IMG/VR virus record: IMGVR_UViG_3300044800_000258
Span: 1 to 48,661 of that record
Direction: 5' to 3' (one strand)
DNA from: a virus
Length of the DNA stretch: 48,661 nucleotides
A model generated the notes under the pieces. It had not been told where the DNA came from. It made no database searches and saw only the letters and a list, made by a program, of their open reading frames with translations. Below, piece by piece: positions 1-7,415 of this stretch. A program made the translations under genes and the position numbers. The first letter of the stretch is position 1. Each line of letters opens with the position of its first letter.

Positions 1-127
1 GAAGCACCACGCTTGCCACGGCCCTCGGCCCCGCAATCCCGATGCCGCCCGTGGGAATCTGCTGGAACGCCAGCGGCAAGTTTGCCGTGTTGCTGGGCGT
101 TCCCACGAAAAGCGCGTCATCAAGATA
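1..127. repeat. Terminal direct repeat, left copy (circular join)
   Basis: These 127 bases are identical to the last 127 bases of the window. An exact repeat of this length at both contig ends is what a de Bruijn assembler leaves when a circular or circularly permuted molecule closes on itself with k = 127. It is therefore probably not a biological terminal repeat. The coding frame of the tail gene passes through it without a break. Confidence 0.95.
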
Positions 128-1072
128 TGTCAGAAGGTTCGCTCCCATCGGAACAAACCGCCGTATCGCGCCCGCGAAGGCGCTTCCTTGGGAGAGCAGG
201 TTGATGTACGCTGTTGCGTCGCTGAAGTCTTCAAGGTCCGTCGCCTTGCTCCATCTTGCAAATTGCCTCAGCTCCCCATTGCTCCCGTCATTAAGATGCC
301 CCGCCCATACCCTTCCCTGAAAGTAAGCGACAGCCTCAGCCGTGAAGCCTCCCGTTGAAGGCTGCTTGGCTGCCGTTGCGGTCAGGTTGGAAATCGCCCC
401 CGTCGCGGGGTTTATCATAATAAGCTGGTTCTGGAATGTTGCCACCACCAACATCGGCCCAAGGGTCAGGTCCGTCGCCTGGCAGGCATCCACCATGTAG
501 GGACTTCCCGCGTGCATCAGACGTGCAATGCTGTAGGCGACGTTATTCTGGACTCCCGCCGTCGTGGCAAGAGTGATCGAGGAGTCGCTTGTCACCGCCG
601 AGATAACATAGTTGACGCTGGCAATCGTCATGATGTCGCCCGCTTGGATGCCAAGCGTTTTCCAAAGCGGCGTCGAGCCCGCATGGGGGATGACAGCGGT
701 CCCCGATGTATCAATGTTTCCCACAACGTAGGTCCACGACTGTAGCGAGCATGCAGCGGCAATCAGGAATATGTATTTCTCGGTAAACAGGTATGGATAC
801 TGAAACCCGTACTGTCCCCAAGCGCCGACAAGAAGCAGCGGGTTATCCGCTGGCGACCACGCTGCACCACTCATCGCAGAAGCATACGCTGGGAGCCGGT
901 ACAGTCCTCTGGGCCTCACTGTCAGTCCCTGCGCGTCCAAGAGCGACCCAGGCTTCAAGTTCAATGGCGAGTTCATCCAGTCGATGCCAAGCAGCGGCCT
1001 TGTCACCATCGGCTGAGGTGTGGGCAATCCCATCGAGAAGAACGGCGCGGGCGCTCCAGGGCGGGAAGCCAT
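1..1072 (-). CDS. Tail nozzle/tubular-like protein, N-terminal 357 residues (gene crosses the circle join)
   Basis: Start of a 641-residue protein whose remainder is encoded at 47681-48534. The ATG at 1072 has an in-frame TGA two codons upstream and an AAGGGA ribosome site 7 bases away. The reading frame stays open to base 1 and continues in frame at 48534 once the 127-bp repeat is collapsed. The protein is long, beta-rich and without membrane segments. Near the middle and C-terminus it has repeated short strands with aromatic residues, such as YDFDWETKEW, as in beta-propeller tail proteins. Size and place, between the adaptor/receptor-binding genes and the ejection proteins, fit the tail tubular B/P22 gp10-like nozzle of podoviruses. 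That assignment is an inference from order and texture, not from a diagnostic motif. Confidence 0.7.
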   Translation of the reverse strand, partial: MASRPGAPAPFFSMGLPTPQPMVTRPLLGIDWMNSPLNLKPGSLLDAQGLTVRPRGLYRLPAYASAMSGAAWSPADNPLLLVGAWGQYGFQYPYLFTEKYIFLIAAACSLQSWTYVVGNIDTSGTAVIPHAGSTPLWKTLGIQAGDIMTIASVNYVISAVTSDSSITLATTAGVQNNVAYSIARLMHAGSPYMVDACQATDLTLGPMLVVATFQNQLIMINPATGAISNLTATAAKQPSTGGFTAEAVAYFQGRVWAGHLNDGSNGELRQFARWSKATDLEDFSDATAYINLLSQGSAFAGAIRRFVPMGANLLTYLDDALFVGTPSNTANLPLAFQQIPTGGIGIAGPRAVASVVL

Positions 1073-1104
1073 CAGTCAATCCCTTTCAATCTCATCATGC
1101 GCTC

Positions 1105-1788
1105 CTATAGTGAATATTTTCGCATTTCGATGCTGATATTAGTAACGCCTGCATTGCTCACACTCCACTTAAATTGTTTATTGCTGTCGAGGGGCACTTC
1201 AAACCATTGATAATAACTACTTGATCCCACCGCTAATTTTAATACTTGCCAAAGGTTCCCCACCATGTCCTTTATATAACCAATATGACCAGCCGTGCCG
1301 GAGACAATTGTGTAAATACCCGCGATCATCGTCGCCCCCACCGGCGCATTCGTAACTGTTACTATATGATCATTGGTGTCAGGGGGATCGGAGTTCTCTA
1401 TTTCTTCGATATGTACATGCCATGTCCCGAATGAAGGCTCGCCTGAAACAGGTAAACCACGATAAAAATAGGTCAGCGAATTGTACGCCGTGCTTCCATC
1501 GCCAATCTTGAAACTGAGGGTATCCGTCTCGTAGCCGATCTGCCCTTTGAGCAAGACGGGATTGCTTGAGGTGAGGTTCGCCGCAGTATCGGAGATGGCA
1601 TTCGTCAGGGCCGTCCCGACGCCGCTGAATGTCCCCTTGAAAGCCCAGGGGCTTGCAAGCGTCAGGAAAGGATTTGCCGTTACATTCGGGTCATCGGAGG
1701 AGAAGGCGGAAAATGGAAACAATGTTTTTTGATACTGATTCGGTTTGTCTATCTGGACGGACTTGGGAAAATTAGCGGCATCAGACAT
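1105..1788 (-). CDS. Putative tail fibre / receptor-binding protein
   Basis: 227 aa, ATG preceded by AGGGA. Residues about 83-105 read GQIGYETDTLSFKIGDGSTA, which matches the G-x-(I/L)-G-Y-(D/E)-T-D-T...KIGDG-(S/T) repeat of many phage tail fibre and major-tropism-determinant N-terminal regions, normally the part that anchors a fibre to the tail. The rest is beta-rich and of unknown fold. The gene lies between the adaptor and the nozzle-like gene. By eye its DNA is richer in A and T than the flanking structural genes, as expected for a host-range gene exchanged by recombination. It is short for a complete fibre, so it may be an anchor or a compact receptor binder. Confidence 0.65.
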   Translation of the reverse strand: MSDAANFPKSVQIDKPNQYQKTLFPFSAFSSDDPNVTANPFLTLASPWAFKGTFSGVGTALTNAISDTAANLTSSNPVLLKGQIGYETDTLSFKIGDGSTAYNSLTYFYRGLPVSGEPSFGTWHVHIEEIENSDPPDTNDHIVTVTNAPVGATMIAGIYTIVSGTAGHIGYIKDMVGNLWQVLKLAVGSSSYYQWFEVPLDSNKQFKWSVSNAGVTNISIEMRKYSL

Positions 1789-1797
1789 AGCATTTCC

Positions 1798-2796
1798 CTA
1801 ATCACTCTCGACCCAAAGTTGGGGGAAATCATACTCAAATCTTAGAGCCCCGTCCTGGATAGCTGTCTGCATGTCGGCTTCAAACTCCTTGCGAAGAGCG
1901 TATGCCCCATCCCATTCCCGGTCCCTCAGCATTCCGGTCTTTGTGGCCCACTTGATGAGCATTTCCGAAAACTGGTCCGGGATCAATATCATCTGCGCTG
2001 AGGACACCAGCGCCTCGCTCAACCCGTAGTAATGAAGCTCGTAAACCAGCCCGTTCACGGGGGCCACATCAAACTCAATCCCGCCTCCGATTCCCGATAC
2101 GCCCCATCCTCCCGCAGGGCCATTGAGGTCCCAGAACATCGCGGGCCAAAGCTGCGCCAGTATCTGCTTGTACAGCGGCGTCCTCTCGTCGTAGCGCCTG
2201 ATGTCCTTCTGCATTTGTATATCGTAGAGCCACAACGCGCTCCCGAAGTCTTCCTTCGGGTCCACGGGAATAAACTCATTGGCGTGGTAGCTTGCGCCTG
2301 AATTGAGAGAGCAAGCCCACCACTTCTTGTAGACATTCACAAGCGTCCCAGGAGACGGTGTTGCAAACAGGTTGTCTCCAAGCGTCAGGACAGGATTTAC
2401 CGAAGCATCGCTCCCGATCACCACATGCTGTTCGGTTCCTTGAGAGCTTGCATCAGGGGCTCCAATGTCAATGATCCAGTTGGCATACCCATGATTTTGA
2501 ATGAGGCCCGAGAGTATGACCTGGTTGACCGCAGGAGAAGAAACCACGGTCGCCTGTACGACAGTGTTTCGAAAGAACGCCTTCCTCTCCAGCGAGCGAA
2601 ACCTCACAAACGTCCCGTCGGCAAGCTGCGTGTTGCAAACCTTTCTGTATGCCCTATTGAGCCACTTCAAGAGCTTCTGGGCTCCGGTGGTCGAGAGGCT
2701 CACCGTCCCGTAGCTCGCCCCATAAGGGTAGAGATCCGTGCTCTCTCCCAGGTTCTCGTAGACCTCAGTGATCATATCGACAACGCTGTAACTCAC
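1798..2796 (-). CDS. Putative tail adaptor / head-to-tail connector protein
   Basis: 332 aa with a GTG start that overlaps the previous stop (GTGA). The N-terminus, with MITEVYENLGES and later KLLKWLNRAYRKVC, is a helical segment like the first helices of podoviral adaptors (tail tubular A/P22 gp4 type). Those bind under the portal and form the platform for the tail nozzle. A central beta region carries YHANEFIPVDP, and the C-terminus returns to helix. It lies directly before the receptor-binding-like and nozzle-like genes, as adaptors do in T7-like and P22-like genomes. The assignment is from texture and order; the length is somewhat greater than T7 gp11. Confidence 0.6.
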   Translation of the reverse strand: MSYSVVDMITEVYENLGESTDLYPYGASYGTVSLSTTGAQKLLKWLNRAYRKVCNTQLADGTFVRFRSLERKAFFRNTVVQATVVSSPAVNQVILSGLIQNHGYANWIIDIGAPDASSQGTEQHVVIGSDASVNPVLTLGDNLFATPSPGTLVNVYKKWWACSLNSGASYHANEFIPVDPKEDFGSALWLYDIQMQKDIRRYDERTPLYKQILAQLWPAMFWDLNGPAGGWGVSGIGGGIEFDVAPVNGLVYELHYYGLSEALVSSAQMILIPDQFSEMLIKWATKTGMLRDREWDGAYALRKEFEADMQTAIQDGALRFEYDFPQLWVESD

Positions 2797-2981
2797 CGCT
2801 TTGATCTCTTCTTTCGAGAAGTCTTCCTCTTCTTTGTCTTGCGCTTCTTCCTGCCCACATGCTCAGGAAGCTTCTTCTTGTTCGGAGTCTCCTTGGCCCA
2901 TTTCTTCGCGCGCTTCTTCATTTTGGGCCCAAGGTAGCCTCCAAAGGCCGCCTTCATCTGAGCTTTGCTCCTGAACGGCAT
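2793..2981 (-). CDS. Small Lys/Arg-rich phage protein
   Basis: 62 aa. The ATG shares one base with the preceding stop (TGATG), so translation is probably coupled. The N-terminus MPFRSKAQMKAAFGG followed by KETPNKKKLPEHV is a pattern I recognise from many small phage proteins encoded among late genes. Its function is unknown. The C-terminus is almost entirely Lys, Arg, Thr and Ser, suggesting nucleic-acid contact or a packaged basic protein. It is paired with the equally basic gene just upstream. Confidence 0.75.
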   Translation of the reverse strand: MPFRSKAQMKAAFGGYLGPKMKKRAKKWAKETPNKKKLPEHVGRKKRKTKKRKTSRKKRSKR

Positions 2982-3196
2982 CAGCGTTTGCCCCGCTTCT
3001 TCGACTTTCCCTTGCGGCCTTTCCTCTTTCGCTTGGCCGCGATCCGCTTCATGTTCTGAGCGAAGACGGCGCGCTTCTTTTGCAAGCCGCCCTTCTTCTT
3101 GCCCGAAGCAATCTTCTTCGATGTAGCCTTCCCAAATGCTCCGACGGTCCCTTTCTTCTTCATCCTCGCGCGGGCTTTCTGAATCCATCTTGCCAT
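2981..3196 (-). CDS. Small basic phage protein
   Basis: 71 aa, ATG preceded by GGGAGG at a 7-base spacing. It begins MARWIQKARARMKKKGTVG and contains KKRAVFAQNMKRIA, a recurring arrangement in small basic proteins of podovirus and siphovirus late operons. The C-terminus is a Lys/Arg/Gly tail. It is probably a DNA-associated or structural accessory protein, but no biochemical role is known. It is translationally coupled to the next basic gene, so the two are likely to work together. Confidence 0.75.
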   Translation of the reverse strand: MARWIQKARARMKKKGTVGAFGKATSKKIASGKKKGGLQKKRAVFAQNMKRIAAKRKRKGRKGKSKKRGKR

Positions 3197-3208
3197 AGCA
3201 CGCCTCCC

Positions 3209-3505
3209 TTACATGTACAGCCTGATGCTTCCGCCGCCGGTGAGCGTTCCCGCCTTGATGGGAGTCTTCCACGGCCGCATTCCCACAAAGAAATGCGCGT
3301 CAAGCGCCACGCTTGCTGATGCCCCCGCGTAAAGCTCCAACACTGTCACCCCGTCGGCATCCGTCAGGATCAAGTGCCCCGCGGCAGAGGCGTTGAACAA
3401 GGCCGCCTGGGGCTGAAACGTCTGCCCCGATCCCGAGGGCTTTGTGAAAGTGTCGGTCGTGTTGGCGATCGTCAAAACCCCATTCGTTCCTGTCAATGCC
3501 GCCAT
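3209..3505 (-). CDS. Small beta-rich virion-type protein
   Basis: 98 aa, good GGGAG site before the ATG. The sequence alternates short strands and turns and ends TLTGGGSIRLYM. In many small phage proteins this layout (LILTDADG... then a final GG-x-(I/L)-x-(I/L)-Y strand) marks a single beta-sandwich domain encoded near tail genes. There are no catalytic or metal-binding residues. It is likely a minor structural or decoration protein, between the lysis block and the basic proteins. Confidence 0.6.
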   Translation of the reverse strand: MAALTGTNGVLTIANTTDTFTKPSGSGQTFQPQAALFNASAAGHLILTDADGVTVLELYAGASASVALDAHFFVGMRPWKTPIKAGTLTGGGSIRLYM

Positions 3506-3520
3506 ATAAGTAGCTCCCTT

Positions 3521-4057
3521 CTACCACCAGTGTAGCATAATATGCCCGACTGCGTAACCGGCTCCAGCGGCCGCCGCTACCCCCGCCGCCCAGCATCCTA
3601 TCTTCAAAAAAGCCGAACGAAGTTCTAGAGCCTTGGCCTCACCCTGGGCTTTGATGATAGAGGCCGTGGAGTTTTGCAAATCCTTCTGCGATGCTTTGAG
3701 CAAGTCGGCGGAGGTCGCCGCCTGCGCTTGCGATGCTTTGAGCGAGCTGCTCAAGACCGCGTTGCTGGCTTGCAAGGACTGATTGCTGGCCTGTAATTGT
3801 GCGTTGCTGTCCAGCAATGACTTGTTGCTGGCCTGTAGCGATTCTATTTGCGTAGTCAAGTTGTTCAGAAACAAGTCGATTGCTTGCGGCAAGCTGCTGG
3901 TTTTCTCTAACAAGTCCTGCCATAGAGGTTCGGAGGCCTGCGAGGTTGGCGTCGAGCTTTGTCCGTGAGCCACGCAGGGCGATAAAGCCAACACCAGCGC
4001 ACAAAGCAATACCAACCGCGAAGGCAACGAAAAGCCATTTCCACTTGACCATCTCAC
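3521..4057 (-). CDS. Spanin-like protein, outer frame (signal peptide, coiled coil, C-terminal membrane helix)
   Basis: 178 aa from a GTG at 4057 that overlaps the previous stop (GTGA) and sits after a GGAGGGG site. A short Arg-containing N-terminus leads into the hydrophobic stretch LVLLCALVLALSPCVAHG, a signal peptide with a possible AHG cleavage site. A Ser/Gln/Leu-rich coiled coil follows (about residues 50-145), then a C-terminal membrane helix ending in HWW. This topology is that of a one-piece (u-type) spanin, which fuses inner and outer membranes at the end of lysis. The lipobox is imperfect (LSPC, Pro before Cys), so it may not be lipidated. The 137-aa gene at 3639-4052 lies wholly inside it in another frame. 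Confidence 0.6.
   Translation of the reverse strand: MRWSSGNGFSLPSRLVLLCALVLALSPCVAHGQSSTPTSQASEPLWQDLLEKTSSLPQAIDLFLNNLTTQIESLQASNKSLLDSNAQLQASNQSLQASNAVLSSSLKASQAQAATSADLLKASQKDLQNSTASIIKAQGEAKALELRSAFLKIGCWAAGVAAAAGAGYAVGHIMLHWW
3639..4052 (-). CDS. Spanin-like protein, inner frame (N-terminal membrane anchor plus coiled coil)
   Basis: 137 aa starting at an ATG five bases after the GTG of the overlapping gene and sharing its ribosome site. Residues 5-27 form one transmembrane helix. The rest is a Gln/Ala/Leu-rich coiled coil with repeated GQQ and SQQ blocks. This is the architecture of an Rz-type inner-membrane spanin or of small phage anchor proteins. It is entirely embedded in the 178-aa gene in another frame, as Rz and Rz1 genes often overlap. 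Both frames look protein-like over the full length, partly because the DNA itself is repetitive. Either frame alone could be the true product, so this is the less certain of the two. Confidence 0.55.
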   Translation of the reverse strand: MVKWKWLFVAFAVGIALCAGVGFIALRGSRTKLDANLAGLRTSMAGLVRENQQLAASNRLVSEQLDYANRIATGQQQVIAGQQRTITGQQSVLASQQRGLEQLAQSIASAGGDLRRLAQSIAEGFAKLHGLYHQSPG

Positions 4058-4305
4058 TTCCCCCCTCCCTGAGCGCCCCCCGTGATCGCGCTCACAAGCT
4101 CCGTTATGTCGCTCCATGTCGTAAAGAAAAGCAGCAGCAACGTAGCAAGCACGCAGATACCCCCGGGAATAAACGCAATCCATCCCCTCTCGACATGCTT
4201 GAACCCTTCGTCCAGGAGCCAGGCGGCAAGCCCGGCAAATACCGTGGCAAGGCATCGCCTCAGCGACCACGAGCCATCCGACTCCTGGAGAGGGCTGACA
4301 ATCAT
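4054..4305 (-). CDS. Small membrane protein, holin candidate
   Basis: 83 aa, ATGA overlap with the upstream gene. Two hydrophobic helices (about residues 19-32 and 42-63) are separated by a short charged turn, followed by WSDITELVSA and a Gly-rich polar tail. Size, two-helix layout and place between another membrane protein and the spanin-like pair suit a class II holin. Holins have no sequence signature, so this rests on topology and context. The gene at 4302-4661 is an equal candidate. Confidence 0.55.
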   Translation of the reverse strand: MIVSPLQESDGSWSLRRCLATVFAGLAAWLLDEGFKHVERGWIAFIPGGICVLATLLLLFFTTWSDITELVSAITGGAQGGGK

Positions 4306-4661
4306 GCGTCGAACTGCGCTGCGTACCAGAGCAGGAAGGCGCCAATAGCAGCTCCCGCCAACTGCACGACCACTTGATAGAGGTCCTTTCCGACCCCTCC
4401 AATCAGAAGCGTCGGGACCACCACAAGGGCGAGCCCCGCGATGCGGATCGGGCTATACTTATGCTCAATGCCCTTTCCGCTTGCCTCCGAATGCTTGAGG
4501 AGCTTCAGGACCGTCCCAAGCTCCGTGTAGATGAAGCTACATACGTCCTTGAAGACCCCCGCGCACCACATTCCCGCTTTCCCCTTCGGGTCAGCCAGCG
4601 CAAGCACTGCGGCCGCAAGCACTAGGACTGCCAAGACCAAGAGAACGATAAAAATCACCAT
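4302..4661 (-). CDS. Membrane protein of the lysis block
   Basis: 119 aa, ATG after AGGAGG. A very hydrophobic first helix (residues 2-23, nearly all V, I, L, A) is followed by an amphipathic centre. One or two further helices lie at about residues 73-92 and 97-113. It may be a holin, antiholin or inner-membrane anchor for the next proteins. It is coupled by ATGA to the 83-aa membrane protein, so the two may form a holin/antiholin pair. No signature distinguishes their roles. Confidence 0.5.
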   Translation of the reverse strand: MVIFIVLLVLAVLVLAAAVLALADPKGKAGMWCAGVFKDVCSFIYTELGTVLKLLKHSEASGKGIEHKYSPIRIAGLALVVVPTLLIGGVGKDLYQVVVQLAGAAIGAFLLWYAAQFDA

Positions 4662-4670
4662 ACAAGCCTC

Positions 4671-5102
4671 CTATGCAACCGATAATCCAACAGCCTCATT
4701 GGCTGCTTTTGCCTCTACAATTTGCTCCGCGAGCCACCGCGCATCCGCCGCGCTGTACAGATGCAAACATCCCCATGTGCTCTCGTAGAGCGAGTCAAAA
4801 TGTATGCCATACCCGTAATCATCAAAGGTCGATCCATCAATGCACAGCACATTCTGGTGCGCGTTTGTCGGTATGAAATACGGAGCCATCTCCGGGTTGG
4901 TTGTCGATACAGGCATTCCCACTATCCAATCCCCCGTGGGAAACTTGACCGGCTGGTAGGCCACGGACCCCGGGCTTCCGTCCTGATGCTCAGGATAGGC
5001 AGGCGGCATATTGATCCTTGGCAGAATGATACAGGAGCACTTGATGCGCTTGCCAAAAGCCCACATGAAACTTCGGTTGGAATCCACAAGAATCGTTATC
5101 AT
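4671..5102 (-). CDS. L,D-transpeptidase-like (YkuD-type) protein, candidate endolysin
   Basis: 143 aa, ATGA overlap with the upstream coiled-coil gene and a GAGG site. Near the C-terminus the sequence reads GIHFD...STWGCLHL (H101, S108, G111, C112). This resembles the L,D-transpeptidase active site, in which a His precedes a (S/T)-x-G-C motif with Cys as nucleophile on cross-linked peptidoglycan. The spacing between His and Cys is shorter than usual. There is no signal peptide or membrane segment. No other peptidoglycan enzyme is visible in the lysis block, so this protein is the best candidate for cell-wall cleavage or remodelling there. The family match is by motif only. Confidence 0.5.
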   Translation of the reverse strand: MITILVDSNRSFMWAFGKRIKCSCIILPRINMPPAYPEHQDGSPGSVAYQPVKFPTGDWIVGMPVSTTNPEMAPYFIPTNAHQNVLCIDGSTFDDYGYGIHFDSLYESTWGCLHLYSAADARWLAEQIVEAKAANEAVGLSVA

Positions 5103-5674
5103 TTAAATAACCTCAGCGCGACGAACTCCGCGATGACCGCCCCGATGATCCCCGCGATCCACGCCAGCGTCTTTCTCATCGCGCGGCCTTCCTGTTCCTT
5201 CAGAGCCCTCGTCACGGCATCGGAAACGATGGCAGGGAGGTCGGTTACAAGCTTCTCCACCTTCTGATCCAAGGTGCGGTACTTCTCGTGCGCCGCCTTG
5301 ATGTCCTTCTCATGTGCTTCCTGCTTGGCTACCATCGTATACAACTCCTTCAGATCGCGGTCGCGCGTCTCGGCAAACTGATCGAACTGTTTCTCGATCC
5401 TTTGCACGGTGCCCATGAGAGTCGCATCAATCTCAGTCTTTCGCTCAACGGCCCCCTTCACCGAATCGATCATTCGGGTGATTTCCTGCCTGAACTCGTC
5501 CGTCTTTCCAAACTGCGCGTCCGACCACGCCGACCACCGATCCACCTGATTATCAATCTTCTCGCCCAGCTCTCTGATGTCGGCGCAAGCCCGCTCAATC
5601 CCCTCCTTCGCTTCCACGCGAACGGTCTCGATGTCTCTCTGTAGGTTCGGATGGGAATGAGATTCCACAGTCAT
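5099..5674 (-). CDS. Coiled-coil protein with C-terminal membrane anchor
   Basis: 191 aa. The start ATG shares one base with the preceding TAA. Residues about 10-160 are highly charged with heptad-like spacing, predicting a long coiled coil. Residues 168-189 form one membrane helix ending RLFK. Tail-anchored coiled coils of this kind occur in phage lysis cassettes (XhlA-like or spanin-associated proteins). No enzyme motif is visible. Its place before the transpeptidase-like and holin-like genes supports a lysis role. Confidence 0.55.
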   Translation of the reverse strand: MTVESHSHPNLQRDIETVRVEAKEGIERACADIRELGEKIDNQVDRWSAWSDAQFGKTDEFRQEITRMIDSVKGAVERKTEIDATLMGTVQRIEKQFDQFAETRDRDLKELYTMVAKQEAHEKDIKAAHEKYRTLDQKVEKLVTDLPAIVSDAVTRALKEQEGRAMRKTLAWIAGIIGAVIAEFVALRLFK

Positions 5675-6243
5675 TACGGGCTTCTTCCGACAGGGTTGTT
5701 CGCCTGCTTTTCAGCCGCTTTCACCAGCCCAATGTGTTTATCCAAGACTTCCTCCACAAATCCCGAGCAGTCTTTCCCGCTCCCTTCAAGCTCAAGAATA
5801 GCGACAATATCTTCCGCATGAGGAAGGACCACATTCTCTTCCAGCGTCATACTTCTTACCTTTCGCTCAATCACGCACGCGCTGTCATGCGCGCTCTCGT
5901 AGTTCTCACCCTTATACTTCATGAGGAATCTCTCATGCGTCTCATGCACCGCCGTACACACCCGGTCGATGACGTTCATCTCATCCTCAATCCAAACCTG
6001 GTCCTCGGGAATCCACCCATACCGATAGAAATGCCCGCCCTCGCAAAAGTCCACAAACAGGTGGTCCCTCACATACGCCCCGTCGACAAACATGAAGGAG
6101 ATCGTCTCCTCACCCCCCGGTGTCTTGCATTCCACTTCCACCCAGCAGTTGATCCTCGGCTCCTCACCCTCGGGAGCAAACACTATCTCACTCTCATCCC
6201 CCTCATCCCGTCCAAGCTGGTCTCCGAGACAGGGTTTGCTCAA
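5674..6243 (-). CDS. Conserved phage protein with HEtHE motif
   Basis: Up to 189 aa. The first possible start is a TTG at 6243 with no clear ribosome site; a GTG at 6183, after GGATGAGAG, would give 169 aa and is equally credible. The central part, with FVDGAYVRDHLFVDF and GG-x-FYRYGWIP, leads to VHETHERFLMK and, 16 residues on, an AHDSA segment. This pattern recurs in a phage protein family of unknown function, where HE-x-HE and the later His resemble a metal site. It is not the classical HExxH protease motif. It may be an acidic structural or metal-binding accessory protein. Confidence 0.55.
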   Translation of the reverse strand: MSKPCLGDQLGRDEGDESEIVFAPEGEEPRINCWVEVECKTPGGEETISFMFVDGAYVRDHLFVDFCEGGHFYRYGWIPEDQVWIEDEMNVIDRVCTAVHETHERFLMKYKGENYESAHDSACVIERKVRSMTLEENVVLPHAEDIVAILELEGSGKDCSGFVEEVLDKHIGLVKAAEKQANNPVGRSP

Positions 6244-6247
6244 GGGG

Positions 6248-6832
6248 TCAGTCCGTCACACTCACAGTGGCTGTCACCCGCGAGGTGTCGCCAATCTCAA
6301 CCCCCCGAACCCCGGAGGCATACGCGCCCTCGCCGTAGAGGACCCCTTCATCCCCAGTGGGCGCATCGGTGAGGAAGCAGCCGGCGATCGCGCCATTGGC
6401 GGTGATGGTAAACGCGGCTCTCGACAACGTATTGTCCGCCGCCCCGTCGGCGACATCCCCCGGAGCAAACGCCGGCCGGCCCCCGATCATGTACTCCGCG
6501 TAGTCCGTATTCTCCGCCCACCCAGTATGCCCATCAAGAGTGTCAGAGGGATCGAAGGTGGGCGTCGTTGCGCCATCCACAAACCCGATGTACCACGCGG
6601 GTGAGGCGTTGCCGCCCTTGAAGTTCGCGTCAATGAGCTTGTTCAGCCCAGCGATGGTGATCGTGTTGTCAAACTCGTCGATCCCTTTCAGCCTGCCTTC
6701 CTTGTCCCGGTGCTCAACGCGATAGTGCGTGTGCCCTCTTGTCTTGATAACTATTGGAAGATTAAGATCGCCCCCGCCGCCCGCGCCCCCGCCGACAACA
6801 GCAAGTTTATACGAGCCCGCTTTTTCTTCCAT
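6248..6832 (-). CDS. Putative virion/tail-associated protein (WYIGF-type family)
   Basis: 194 aa, ATG after GGGAGG. From residue about 53 on it carries NTITIAGLNKLIDANFKGG, then AWYIGFVDG, then HTGWAE...GRPAF and a FTITANGAIAGCFLT segment. I recognise this order (placement of a copy, WY-I-G-(L/F)-(I/V)-D, H-x-GW, RP, gain of a T or F strand) as a common small phage structural family of unknown role. The first 21 residues are different: EKAGSYKLAVVGGGAGGGG echoes the glycine-rich domain of the adhesin gene at 7416-8444, suggesting recombination at the N-terminus. Confidence 0.65.
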   Translation of the reverse strand: MEEKAGSYKLAVVGGGAGGGGDLNLPIVIKTRGHTHYRVEHRDKEGRLKGIDEFDNTITIAGLNKLIDANFKGGNASPAWYIGFVDGATTPTFDPSDTLDGHTGWAENTDYAEYMIGGRPAFAPGDVADGAADNTLSRAAFTITANGAIAGCFLTDAPTGDEGVLYGEGAYASGVRGVEIGDTSRVTATVSVTD

Positions 6833-6851
6833 GTCTTTGCTCCTCCCAGAG

Positions 6852-7112
6852 CTATTGATGATCAGGGTCTTCGGACCATTTCAGGCGACCCGCCGCATCG
6901 TATATTTCCAACCCAAAACCAACAGAACCCTTCGCCTCAAAATTGCGATACCTGTAGTGGTCCATCGCCATCGAAGAGGCAAAAGCAGCCGCAGCCGGAA
7001 AAGCGGTAATCGTAGACCCGCCCGTTATATTGTCGTCAAAACCAAGGGATGCTTCGGCGGCCAAATCAAGCGAATCCTTGCCGCTCAATATGTCTGAAAA
7101 TCGAATAGGCAT
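6852..7112 (-). CDS. Hypothetical phage protein
   Basis: 86 aa. The ATG at 7112 overlaps the previous stop (TAATG), and an AGGA site lies 8 bases upstream. A longer reading to 7142 is open but has no ribosome site. The sequence has an Ala-rich centre (AFPAAAAFASSMAMDH) and a beta-rich C-terminus with FGLEIYDAAGRLKW, which resembles the tip or decoration segments of tail proteins. No family is recognised. It lies between a membrane protein and a tail-associated protein. Confidence 0.6.
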   Translation of the reverse strand: MPIRFSDILSGKDSLDLAAEASLGFDDNITGGSTITAFPAAAAFASSMAMDHYRYRNFEAKGSVGFGLEIYDAAGRLKWSEDPDHQ

Positions 7113-7405
7113 TATCTTGATCCTATGGACAATAACGCCCAAACAAGAAGACCGGCTCCGGTAGAACTGGCCCCGATGGCCTCATACTTAAGCACCGGGT
7201 TCACTCCTTGTGGACTAATCGAATTGCAGAACAAGGCCCACACGACGGTTGCAACCATCCCAGCAAAAACAGGAATGGGTGAAGCAGACAACCTAGGCCA
7301 GTTCATATCAGCACTTGCTGCAACAGGGGTTACGGACGTTGTTTCTGCTACCACAACCGATCCTACAAGCAACATGAGAGAAATAAAAATTGCTATGACC
7401 TTCAC
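7112..7405 (-). CDS. Small membrane protein, possible holin
   Basis: 97 aa from a GTG at 7405 with a GGAGG site, rather than the upstream TTG. The N-terminus VIAIFISLMLLVGSVVVA is a signal peptide or first membrane helix. Two more hydrophobic helices follow (about residues 44-61 and 77-94), separated by a short polar loop. Three hydrophobic segments in under 100 residues is the layout of class I holins. It directly follows the adhesin gene and is separated from the main lysis block by three genes, so a different membrane role is possible. Confidence 0.5.
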   Translation of the reverse strand: MKVIAIFISLMLLVGSVVVAETTSVTPVAASADMNWPRLSASPIPVFAGMVATVVWALFCNSISPQGVNPVLKYEAIGASSTGAGLLVWALLSIGSR

Positions 7406-7415
7406 ACTTTCCTCC

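Noticed and set aside
843-1079. Separate 78-aa minus-strand gene
   Set aside because: It lies in another frame inside the tail nozzle gene, has no better ribosome site and its composition looks like a shadow.
2793-3272. 159-aa version of the basic protein gene
   Set aside because: The upstream extension overprints the other basic gene and has no ribosome site. The typical N-terminus MPFRSKAQ starts at 2981.
3880-4377. 165-aa plus-strand frame opposite the lysis genes
   Set aside because: It is antisense to three well-supported genes and has the Arg/Pro/Ser composition of a shadow frame.
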